From the NCBI GenBank assembly GCA_000787465.1, contig JSYX01000601.1:1-21291 (forward strand): a stretch of DNA of 21,291 nt, read 5' to 3'. Under the pieces are notes generated by a model. The model was not told where the DNA came from. It searched no databases and was given only the letters and a program-made list of their open reading frames with translations. The DNA comes from Thermomucor indicae-seudaticae. Its lineage: Eukaryota > Mucoromycota > Mucoromycetes > Mucorales > Lichtheimiaceae. Both the position numbers and the translations under genes were made by a program. This document shows, one piece after another, positions 1-8,375 of the stretch (positions are counted from its first letter, which is position 1; each line of letters opens with the position of its first letter).

Positions 1-938
1 ACAAAACGGATATGCTGCTGAACCAAAATCGCTTTAATAGATGTCGTTTTCTCGTACGCGTTGTATCGTTTTCTTGCGAAGAACTGAAGGCCTTTGACGG
101 TCATTGTATGGTAAGTAAACGGAAAAAGAAGAGTGAAGAACAAAGAAAGAAGAGAGAAGAAAGGATGAAACTATGAAATGTGTCGACAATTCAAGATAGC
201 AAGAAACAAAGATAAAGCGAAGCTCATGCAGTACCCGTGCGATGTATCGATATAGTGATCACTATATCAAGTGATTACTTTTCAATTCCACCAATTTTGT
301 TTGCAAATAAAGGTCACTAAATCTATATACTGATCGTTCGTTATGATGATCGCTTTTGGTGTCCACCAGGGTGACCAATAAATCGAGCGGGCACTGTACA
401 TTGTTAATTTCTTTGGGCATTGTCTTTGTTCTCTTTGTTGAGATGACGACTTTGCTCTGTCTAGACTGTTATTTTCCTTGGGCGCCGTCTTTGTCCTCAG
501 AACGGCCTGGTGAACAATGAGGGCAGTTGCCAATTAGGAAAATGCTAAGGAAGCACGTAATTCAGCCCTGCTATGGATTGAAAAACGCGTACAATTTCAA
601 GATACCCGCGACTTGGACACATACGTGAGGTACACACTGTAACTGAAATGCCTGCGTATCAAAATTAGGGGATGTAAATATATGAGACACAACGCAGAGG
701 GACGTTCCGAAAGATCCGTCACAAGTTGGATCATAAGTTCCATCAGAACTTAAGCAAGACATGGATAAGTTCGTTTGAAATGAGTTATTGATTTATTGAT
801 GAGATTCTGACAAGAAGCCTGGCTGAGAAGAGCGAGCGGAGCATCAAAAGCCTTTAGGATCTTCCTCTAAACTATTCTCAAGCTGCATAAAGAATAGCTT
901 AATACTTACCCGTTAACTTCCATTGTCGTCGTAAATAC
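1..938. other. gene-free left flank, nothing recognised
   Basis: No reading frame here resembles a known protein. The longest frames are 83 and 63 codons on the minus strand and look like chance. Positions about 120-175 are strongly purine-rich on the plus strand. A 20-bp palindrome at 249-268 is listed separately. The stretch may be intergenic sequence or worn-out transposon DNA. Confidence 0.6.
249..268. repeat. 20-bp perfect palindrome
   Basis: The sequence GATATAGTGATCACTATATC is its own reverse complement over all 20 bases, with no spacer, centred on the TGATCA core. It lies in AT-rich non-coding DNA. It could be a dimeric protein-binding site, a remnant of a transposon end or target, or chance. 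Confidence 0.85.
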
Positions 939-1190
939 CTAATCTAGCTGATCAGCGGAAAGTCTAAGAATACTTTTGATGGCCTTCCAGTCCATTATGG
1001 TGCCAACGTGTGTCTGCAGCCATTCTTTCACGTCTTTTGGTAATCTCGAGCGAACAATATCATAGCGACTTTGTGGGTCATGACCATCACGTTTCCAATT
1101 ATATGTAACGAAGGTTGTAACACTCAATTCCTTGACAACTTTGAGACTAGCAGAGCATCCAACTTTTGTTGATCCTATTTTTTGGCGCTT
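939..1190 (-). pseudogene. MULE/FAR1-like transposase N-terminal fragment
   Basis: Read on the minus strand, one frame stays open from about 1190 down to a TAG at 939-941. It begins with a basic run (LKRQKIGSTK) followed by VGCSASLKV, then a stretch with YNWKRDGHDP, RSRLPKDVKEWL and MDWKAIKSILRLS. The order 'K-x-GC-x-A-x-L, then a His near a hydrophobic strand, then DWKAIK' is how I remember the N-terminal zinc-binding/DNA-binding part of MULE-type transposases in fungi. No initiation codon, second zinc-ligand set or DDE catalytic domain was found around it, so it is a fragment. Family assignment is by motif memory only. Confidence 0.5.
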
Positions 1191-1633
1191 CAGTACTGGG
1201 TTGCTGCTGCAAGGCTTGTAGATGGTTGCATGGTCACAATTATACAGCTTTGTCCAGAGATACCGCTGTCGGGACCAGGAGTACTTTTGGCAAGAGAGGA
1301 TGCTTCAGAGGTTCAAGGACTAGATTGGCTGGATTGCCTGTCTCTGCTGATTCCAGGTACCAAGACGATAAGCAGTGTCATCGAACCAAGCATCAAAATC
1401 ACTATTCGAGTCGAAACCCAGGATAAGAGAGTTGAGGTGGTAGGATCTGGAGTAGTACGTACAATGTGATTCATTTCTGACGTTTCTGTGGCCATGGTTG
1501 TCTATGTGTCGTCAGAGGAACATTCCTTCCGTGCCAAAAATACAGAAGTCACGGTTGTCCGACGCCACAAAAATTATCAAGCTTTTTTTTCCTCCTTCAA
1601 GAGCGCATTCTGTTCATTCTGGTCGCCATCGCC
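1191..1633. other. upstream region of NOP56, no recognised gene
   Basis: This stretch separates the transposase fragment from the NOP56 start and should contain the NOP56 promoter. A 60-codon ATG-initiated frame on the minus strand (1495-1313) contains a hydrophobic segment (IVILMLGSMTLLIVLV) that could be a membrane span. It has no recognisable homologue and no obvious continuation, so I do not call it a gene. Overlapping plus-strand frames look like shadows. Confidence 0.5.
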
Positions 1634-3364
1634 ATGGTACGATATGCTGTGGGTACCTGGCATGAATTCCTGTACTCTAATATTGCATATAGGCCAACTA
1701 CATTTTGTTTGAAACCGCCTCTGGGTATGCCTTGTTCGAGCGCTTACAGTCAGAAGAAATCGGCTCCAAATTGGAGCAAGTTCAAAAGAGTGTACTCGAC
1801 TTAACAAAGTTCGGGCAAATGGTCAAGTTAAAGTCCTTTGCGCCTTTCAAGAACGCTGCCGATGCTTTGGAGAACGTCAATGATATTTCTGAAGGTTCGC
1901 ACGATAGAGCTGGTCTATTTGGTTTCCAGTGCAGCACTGACGCAAAAAGTAAAAACCAGGCGTTGTGAATGAGTCTCTGAAGGCATTTCTGGAGTTGAAC
2001 TTGCCCAAGCCTGGCAAGAAGAACAAAATCACCCTCGGTGTTGCTGAAAAGAACTTGGCGGGCGCAATTAAAACTGAATGCGGCTACGAATGCACATCGG
2101 ATGAGATGGTGCAAGAGCTGATTCGCGGCATCCGTCTCTGGGCCGAAAAGCTTTTAACGCAATTAAAGGAGGGAGATCTGGAAAAGGCACAGCTGGGTCT
2201 TGGTCACAGCTATTCGCGAGCCAAAGTCAAGTTCAACGTGAACCGGTCTGACAATATGATTATTCAAGCGATCGGTCTTTTGGATCAGATTGACAAGGAC
2301 GTCAACACGTTTGCGATGCGAGTCAAGGAATGGTATTCCTGGCATTTCCCTGAGCTCGTGAAAATCGTCAGCGATAATTACAAGTACGCTCGTCTCGTGA
2401 AAGTGATTAAGAACAAATCGGAACTGAGCTACGATCAGCTGGAATCGATCGCAGAAATAGTGGACAACGATGAAGGTCTTGCTCGGCAAATCGTGGATGC
2501 AGCTCGTGCGTCTATGGGTACCGACGTTTCGCCTGTGGATTTGATCAACATTCTCACGTTCGCTGACCGTGTCATTAGCCTGGCCAACTATCGCAAAAAC
2601 CTGCACGAATATCTGATCTCAAAGATGAACCATGTTGCTCCGAATCTGGCAGCTTTGATCGGCGAAGTTGTCGGCGCACGCTTGATTGCACACGCTGGTT
2701 CGTTGACCAACCTGTCCAAGTACCCTGCATCCACTGTCCAGATTCTCGGTGCTGAAAAGGCGCTTTTCCGAGCTCTCAAGACGAGGGGCAAAACACCAAA
2801 GTATGGCTTGCTCTACCATTCTTCATTTATTGGACGTGCAGGCACCAAGAACAAGGGACGGCTTTCCCGCTACCTTGCCAACAAATGTACCATTGCCTCC
2901 CGAATTGACTGCTTTACAGGTATTGCAGTGAGCGTATCTAGGGGACAGGACGAGTTTTGCTGACGATGCTTTTTAGAAACCCCTACCGACAAATTTGGCA
3001 AAGCTCTTCGATCACAGGTTGAAGAACGTCTCAGTTTCCTTGATACCGGTGCAACACCCGCAAAGAATATTGAAGTCATGAAGCGTGTCATTGAGAGCCT
3101 GAATGAGGATGAGGAAGAAGTGAAGACTGAAGAAGAACCAAAGAGTAAGATTATCATCTAGTACATGCGCTGTGGCTTTAACGTTATTAATCTCGCCTTT
3201 CAACAGCTGGTGTCAAGCGTAAAGCAGAAGAAGAGGAAAAATCTGAAGAGGCACTTGTGGAGAAGAAAGCCAAGAAAGAAAAGAAAGAGAAGAAGGACAA
3301 GAAGGAAAAGAAGGAGAAAAAAGAGAAGAAAGAGAAGAAGGAGAAGAAAAAGAACAAGGATTAG
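1634..3364 (+). CDS. NOP56: NOP56, box C/D snoRNP core protein
   Basis: Core protein of box C/D snoRNPs, which guide 2'-O-methylation of rRNA in the nucleolus together with fibrillarin, NOP58 and SNU13. Exons: 1634-1636, 1693-1894, 1960-2919, 2977-3144, 3207-3364, giving 496 aa, close to the usual fungal length. The N-terminal domain begins [14 protein letters not shown], followed by a coiled-coil region. The Nop domain is in exon 3, with [65 protein letters not shown] and the signature region ending [21 protein letters not shown]. The C-terminal tail is repeats of KKE/KKD, typical of Nop56/Nop58. No ATG is in frame in the second exon: a TAG sits at 1690-1692 as the splice acceptor. The only fitting start is ATG 1634-1636, directly followed by a GT donor. 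All junctions restore the conserved frame. Introns are 56, 65, 57 and 62 nt. Confidence 0.95.
3272..3360 (+). repeat. low-complexity purine tract coding the NOP56 KKE tail
   Basis: Over 89 nt the plus strand contains only A and G apart from two C residues (3298 and 3355). It encodes the lysine/glutamate tail of NOP56. The composition follows from the AAG/GAA/GAG/AAA codons, although such strand asymmetry can also form unusual DNA structures. Confidence 0.85.
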
Positions 3365-3460
3365 TTCGCGCATTTATTGTATATTCGCATGTTTATATCT
3401 TTTTCAGAGTAATACGCTTCATTTAGCCGAGTACTGTTTGTGGAAAACATTTTTGCATTT

Positions 3461-3466
3461 AATAAA
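3461..3466 (+). terminator. candidate polyadenylation signal of NOP56
   Basis: AATAAA lies 97 nt after the NOP56 stop codon and upstream of the ORC4 start at 3582. It is the only canonical hexamer seen in this 217-bp gap. Fungal signals are loose, so this is a candidate only. Confidence 0.4.
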
Positions 3467-3581
3467 CAAGATCGTTTATGTGCATCAGTTGATGGCAAGC
3501 TCTGATTTGCACCTTTGGTTATTTTTGTACACTGAGGCTGACCTGAACCCGTGAAATTTTTCACTTTCTCTACCCTCTGCA

Positions 3582-5344
3582 ATGAAACGTGCAGCGTCCT
3601 CATTCAACGTAACCGTCGAGCAATCGAAGCGCCTCCAGACAAAAAAGACACGCCATGACGACGCAGTAAAAGACGACTACCGTCAGCAGCATGTCAATTG
3701 TGCACGTGCACGACTTCTTTTGCGTCTTTCGGAACGCTCCGTACCTTTACGGCTCCATGGGCTTGAAAAAGAATACAATGCCTTGTACAAACTGCTATCT
3801 CAAACAGTGGAAAAGGGCGAGAGTAATTCCTGCTTACTGATTGGCAATCGTGGGACGGGAAAGACTGCGCTTGTTCAACGTGCCTTGGAAGATCTGGATC
3901 AACAATATAACAGCAACAAGAGCGAGCAGCAATTCTGTGTTGTGCGACTGAATGGACAAACGGAGTCGACGGATAGACTTGCCCTGAGTGAAATTGCACG
4001 ACAGTTGTTTGCAAAGAAGCAGCAGCAGCAGCAGCAGCAAGAAGCAGGACCGCAAGACAAAACTTTTGTAAGTGAAAGTATCAATATTTGCACTTGCTTT
4101 CCAACCCGACCAATGTGTATAGACATCCTTTGCAGAATCGTTTGAATACCTCTTGTCGCTTTTAAAGTCTGGAGACAAGACAACGTTGCCGGTCATCTTT
4201 ATTTTGGAAGAGTTTGATCTGTTTGTGCAGCAACCCAAGCAAGCGCTACTCTATAATTTGTTTGATGCCGCTCAAAGTGCACAGACTCCCATGGCTGTTG
4301 TTGGCCTGACTTGTCGATTTGTACTGTTGTCTCTCTTCTCTCTCTGTGCAAAAATGGACATACTGACTTTTTCTTACTTAGGACGCGTTCAATTCTTTAG
4401 AAAAGCGCGTAAAGTCTAGGTTCTCGCATCGTCAGATATACCTCTATCCACCTGCCAAGTTGAGTGACTTTGTCCATATTGCTCGAGAGTCATTACGGTT
4501 GTCGGTCACGGACTCTGATCCGCCTGGATACAAAGACTATGTCGCAAAGTTTAATGAAAACGTTGAGGTAAAGTGAAGCGTGCTGTGCTGGAAACAAGTT
4601 TGTACTAAATGTGTGATTTTAACAGGCATTGTTTCAAAATGCAAATATCAATGCCATCGTACGACGTATTTTTGAACTGAGCAAGGATTTGCGAATGTTT
4701 TTCAAAATATGTGCAAGTATATATATACAACACGTGTGCGTAGATGAAGGGCGCTTATACTGTTTATATCTAGTTTGAACCAGTGTCGCGTCTGAATCCC
4801 GAAGAACCCTATTTGCAAGCAGAATATTTCAACCATGCCAGTGATGCTCAGAGAAGCGATGCAAAAACAGAACTTTTAAAAGGTACGTGGAGCACGGTTG
4901 TTTAGATGATGAATGATGCTTCAACTGCTATTATTAGGTGTTTCACTACTGGAGTTAATCCTGATCATTAGCATGAAAAAGCTTCTTGAAAAGGAAATCA
5001 CTACTTTTAACTTTGAAATGGTATACGACGAGTACAAGAGTTTCATGTCTAATTTACAATTAAACGGTCGTGGCTTTGGCATGAAGTTGTACAAAAGACC
5101 TGTCGCGCTAAAGGTAATAAACGCTCTCATTGTCCCTCTGGTCGCACTAACAATCTCTCTGTAGGCTTTTGAAAATCTGCAAAATTTTGAACTGGTGTGT
5201 CCGGTGGAGGATATCGCAAAATGCCCCAAAGAATATCGCATGAATAAGCTCATGCTAGAAATCGCCCAAGTCACTGAGATTGTCTTGAAATACAAGGACT
5301 GTCCTACAGCTGTCAAGGCGTGGGGAGTCAGTTCTAAGAATTAA
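3582..5344 (+). CDS. ORC4: ORC4, origin recognition complex subunit 4
   Basis: AAA+ subunit of the origin recognition complex, which marks replication origins and loads the MCM helicase in the nucleus. Exons: 3582-4067, 4123-4320, 4382-4567, 4626-4712, 4774-4882, 4938-5113, 5165-5344, giving 473 aa (human about 436). Seen in order: basic N-terminus; Walker A GNRGTGKT; a run of seven Gln; Walker B region [24 protein letters not shown]; sensor [20 protein letters not shown], the conserved segment with arginines that act on the ORC1 ATP site; then the winged-helix C-terminus with [22 protein letters not shown] and a final [12 protein letters not shown]. Walker B has Glu where the family usually has Asp (EE for DE). 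Intron 4 (4713-4773) must use a GC donor. The other five are GT-AG, and all introns are 51-61 nt. It starts 217 bp after NOP56 and converges with the SPF45 gene. Confidence 0.95.
4020..4040 (+). repeat. CAG/CAA repeat encoding seven glutamines in ORC4
   Basis: Six CAG codons followed by CAA lie just after the KK of FAKK, near the end of ORC4 exon 1. The following residues (EAGPQ) are also low complexity. This is probably a flexible loop insert in the AAA+ domain and a likely site of length variation. Confidence 0.85.
4713..4773 (+). other. GC-AG intron in ORC4
   Basis: The coding frame reads through ...FFKIC (ending 4712) and resumes as [12 protein letters not shown] at 4774. Only the donor GCAAGT at 4713-4718 joins them in frame. 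The nearby GT at 4711 gives a premature stop with the 4773 acceptor. The intron is 61 nt, ends in CTAG, and its donor is the textbook GC-AG consensus. Confidence 0.85.
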
Positions 5345-5420
5345 TCAATTACTAATGATACCCAAAAAATGCTCAATGTACATATGTTTGCAAGTCAAGA
5401 CAAGACATCTCTTTTCGCTT

Positions 5421-5426
5421 TTTATT
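5421..5426 (-). terminator. candidate polyadenylation signal of the SPF45 gene
   Basis: On the minus strand AATAAA begins 19 nt after the stop codon of the SPF45-like gene, within the 100-bp gap between the convergent ORC4 and SPF45 stop codons. If it is used, the 3' UTRs of the two genes probably overlap. Confidence 0.45.
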
Positions 5427-5444
5427 TAGTGTACAATGGGGCAG

Positions 5445-7475
5445 CTAAATGTATTCGTCCGGCCCTGGAGCCAGATCTAGACGGTCAAATCGGGCTGCGT
5501 CATAGAACCTTGCCATCACCACTCTTCCTCCAAAGAACCGTCCGTTCAAGTCGTTCAATGCTGCCTGAGCAGACTCAGCCGAGGAAAACTTTACAAAGAT
5601 GCGTACAGCTTGGTCATCTGGTACCTGACCATTAGGCACCTTTTTGTTTCGACAAGTTAGTCATCAACGACTGTGCACGGTGCATGCATATTAAGAGCTC
5701 ACCTCAAATATCAAGCAGCGTTCCACTTTTCCATATTTCGCACATTCATCAGCAGTTTCTTCTTGTAGCGTATCATCGACTTCTCCCGGGCCCACCATGT
5801 TAGTCAAGAGAATCACAGGAGAAGTTGCAGTCATGGGGGGTGGTGGTGGTGGTGAAGACTCTGGCATTGGCATAGCGTTGACGATAACTCCACTTCCTTT
5901 TCCTGTCGCCTGTACTTTCAAGGCTTCTTTGATACCGTCCTCACTACGTCCCAAACCTGCCAAATCATTTTAGCATTTTTGGAAAAAATAAGGAACAAAG
6001 ATTACTGTGTAGATACTTGCCTTGACCTTCTTGCCAACCATACTTTTCCATCATTTTCCTTGCTAGATCCTCTCCAGCTCCTAAACCCAACGTTTGTGGT
6101 GGTTCGTCTTGCTCTGGCCTATGAGTATCCATTAGCTATCTCTGAAGGAAAAGACTCTTGAAAGCATTTAATATTCTTACATCCTTCTTTCTCCCTGCTG
6201 GGCGGCCGCGCGCTGCTGACTCAGGCGGATCCGTCTCATGTATGCATCATCAGCTGATTCGTTTAGATCCAGCTTAGCAGGAGCTGGTGCTGGTGGCGAA
6301 GACGGTCGGGGCGGAGAGCGAGGTGGGGATGGAGATCGTCGTGGCGGAGACTTTGTCTTTGATTCATACAAGGTAGGTGGCGGTGCATATAGGCCTATTG
6401 ACCGGATCAATATGCTTTCGCAATAGAAATCCACACATAAAATACTTACGGCCGCGCTGTCGAGGGCTTCTTGACCTCGACCTCGACCTTGACCTTGAAC
6501 GGGACGGGGACCGCGAGCCTTCATCCGAGTCGTAGGGAGATGTAGACCGTCGCGTCCTTTGAAGTTGCTGCTGTCGTCGAAGTTCCTCCTTATGCCGTTT
6601 TCGTTCTTCTTTATACAGTTCGTAATCGTTTGGTCTGTGTGGATCATAGTCTTCCGACATATCAAATACGATAGGCTGGGGTTGTTGTTGTTGCGCGTTC
6701 TTCTTGTTCTTTCCCTTTTTCTGTTCATCGGTAATGAGCCATTCCATTTAAATCGACAAGATACGATAGTAGTCGTTAGTTTACCTTGCTCGATTGCATA
6801 GCTTTAAAACCGTTGACATCATCGGCACTTGTAAAGAAAGGAACAGACCGACGTAAAGGTCCCAGGGAAGGTGCTGCTGCCGACTTTATTGTTGATTCCT
6901 TATTATTATTATTGTCATTTTCTTCTGCTTGTTGCTTTTGTTCTTTGGAGACAGTCGTCGTGGAAATAACCGTGGCGCCGGCAGGAATGACAGGTCGATT
7001 CAGCTTGGGTTTGGCTTGAATGGTTGGTTTGCGCATGACCGGACGAAAGTGACCAAATGCAGACCACCCTACGCTCGCGCACAAGCCAGGTTATTACAAT
7101 GGACATGACAGTGTTGATTAGAAAGGGGGGAAAAAGGAAGAAGATCCTCAAACAAAAAGGTCCGGATCAAGAGGGGGACCAAATGCCCTGAACGAGAGGG
7201 ATACCTGCTGGTTTGGAGCCCGTCGAGGTTGATGTACCGGAAGTGGCAGGTAGAGTTGTATTGGCTGCTGTTGTCGTGGTAGGCGTTGATTCCTTTTCAG
7301 ACGCTGCTGCTGTTGTTTGCGGCCCTGGCGTCGATGTTGTTGTCGATCCCGGCGGTGGCAAAGATGCGTATAAGCCTGACAATGTACTGTCTCGCTTTGC
7401 AGGCTGCTCTGTGTTGTTTGACTCTGCCTTCTCTGCTTTGGGCTGTGGTAAATCACCATATAATGAGAACGGCAT
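5445..7475 (-). CDS. RBM17: SPF45/RBM17-like splicing factor (G-patch + UHM)
   Basis: Spliceosome-associated factor that acts in 3' splice-site choice. Minus-strand exons in coding order: 7475-7205, 7068-6785, 6720-6450, 6394-6181, 6118-6021, 5956-5703, 5639-5445, giving 528 aa. It starts MPFSLYGDLP, like the MSLYDDL start of SPF45. Next come a low-complexity Pro/Thr/Ser region; YDPHRPNDYELYKEERKR, matching the conserved YDP-x-x-PNDYE segment; an Arg-Ser repeat region; and a Pro-rich stretch. A G-patch follows (AGEDLARKMMEKYGWQEGQGLG). The C-terminal RRM of UHM type has VILLTNMVGPGEVDD, CAKYGKVERCLIFE, VRIFVKFSSAESA, then NGRFFGGR with the R-x-F motif used to bind ULM peptides. The 6020 donor is GC. 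The 7069-7204 intron (136 nt) is unusually long. The exon 2/3 junction (6720/6785) is the least certain. Confidence 0.92.
5957..6020 (-). other. GC-AG intron in the SPF45-like gene
   Basis: The G-patch motif GWQEGQGLG spans this 64-nt intron. Donor GCAAGT (minus strand, ending at plus 6020) preserves all nine residues. A GT six bases upstream would also stay in frame but would delete the conserved Gln-Gly pair. The GC donor is therefore preferred, and alternative use of the GT donor is possible. Confidence 0.75.
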
Positions 7476-8375
7476 GACGAATAACTGAGTGTCAAGTAAG
7501 TAGAAAAGGCTGCGCTGCTAAATTTTTTGAAGTGAAATTTGCGCGATGCTTTAACGAGGATTTACAATACATTTGCACAGTGATATAAGAACCTTATACG
7601 CTATAGAAGGCTTATGCATCTTTCCGTTTGAGCGACTGCGTAAAACAGGCCCAGAAAGCAACAATTCCTTCTCATGTGTATCTGTTTTTCATCAGTCTCA
7701 AGAAAATGCTCACGAGGGTTTTCATTTTCAACATATATCAAGTTCTTGCGCTTTAACTTCAAAATAGAACATGGAATGGCATAACACATACCGGAACGGA
7801 GTGACTTTCGTCACTGTTTGACCGGGCATGATTGAATTCATGGTCAAATCAGGAAAGGGACACACTGCGAGGGCACGTTAACAAAAACTTTAAACACATT
7901 CAAAGGCCTGACCATGAACGATCATGCTATTGCTTCCTACAGTCCAGGATAAATTGGATAAAGTTACATTACTAAGATACACAGATAGCAGACTCGGGGA
8001 CCACTTGCTTCAGTGAGGAGGAACCAGATGGTCGGCTTGCCGTCCTCTTGATAAAGCGCTCCGACATTTAGTAGCATATCGAACTTTCAGTTAAAGTAGT
8101 TATTCCAGCTTTTGAGAAAAGCGCCGGACACATCATCTCTCGAACGTTAAAGGCTGGAGATTGATTACCGAATAATTCCAGGAGCATTTGAAGCTAGCAG
8201 AAAATCTGTAGGCAAGACCTCATCTTTATTTGTCTTCTCCCTACTGTGAGGCAATGGTTTCGAATTTCAAGATTTTTACCGGGTCGACTGTTTAAAACAC
8301 CTTTTTTTTTGAGTCGCGTAAGTAACTTGTCATTTTCTTTCTTTTTGTTCAAAAGCGGGTGAAGGAGAAACACTC
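7476..8375. other. intergenic region upstream of the SPF45-like gene
   Basis: No convincing coding sequence was seen on either strand, and the short frames lack recognisable motifs. The left part should hold the SPF45 promoter. An imperfect inverted repeat at 7826-7927 is listed separately. The right part may be the decayed N-terminal portion of the Fanzor-like element that follows, but no RuvC-I motif could be recognised. Confidence 0.55.
7826..7927. repeat. imperfect inverted repeat, about 28-nt and 21-nt arms
   Basis: The left arm at 7826-7853 (GCATGATTGA...AAATCAGG) and the right arm at 7907-7927 (CCTGACCATGAACGATCATG plus C) are reverse complements apart from gaps in the right arm. The separation is about 53 nt. 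Nested inside the left arm region is a TTTGACC/GGTCAAA pair, and a small GTGAC/GTCAC hairpin sits at 7801-7814. It may be a transposon end or a MITE-like relic. Confidence 0.5.

Noticed and set aside
1895..1959. Box C/D snoRNA inside a NOP56 intron
   Set aside because: NOP56 introns host snoRNAs in some animals, but here all are 56-65 nt with no C box; the CTGA present is explained as a branch site.
1782..2114. 110-codon minus-strand frame inside NOP56
   Set aside because: It overlaps conserved NOP56 exons on the other strand and has no motif; a shadow frame.
4018..4042. CAG run as a CRISPR-like or satellite array
   Set aside because: It is a simple triplet repeat in frame within a coding exon; there are no spacers, and the genome is eukaryotic.
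6119..6180. Intron between ERRM and the G-patch exon ending at an acceptor near 6135
   Set aside because: The TAG acceptors at about 6125-6145 put a stop in frame; only the acceptor at 6119-6120 (CATAG on the minus strand) restores MPEQDEPPQ in frame.
6711..6747. Start of an SPF45-region protein at MEWLITDEQ (minus strand, 6747)
   Set aside because: A stop lies directly before it, and the sequence falls in the intron between the exon ending QSSK and the exon starting KKGKNKK. The protein clearly continues from upstream exons.
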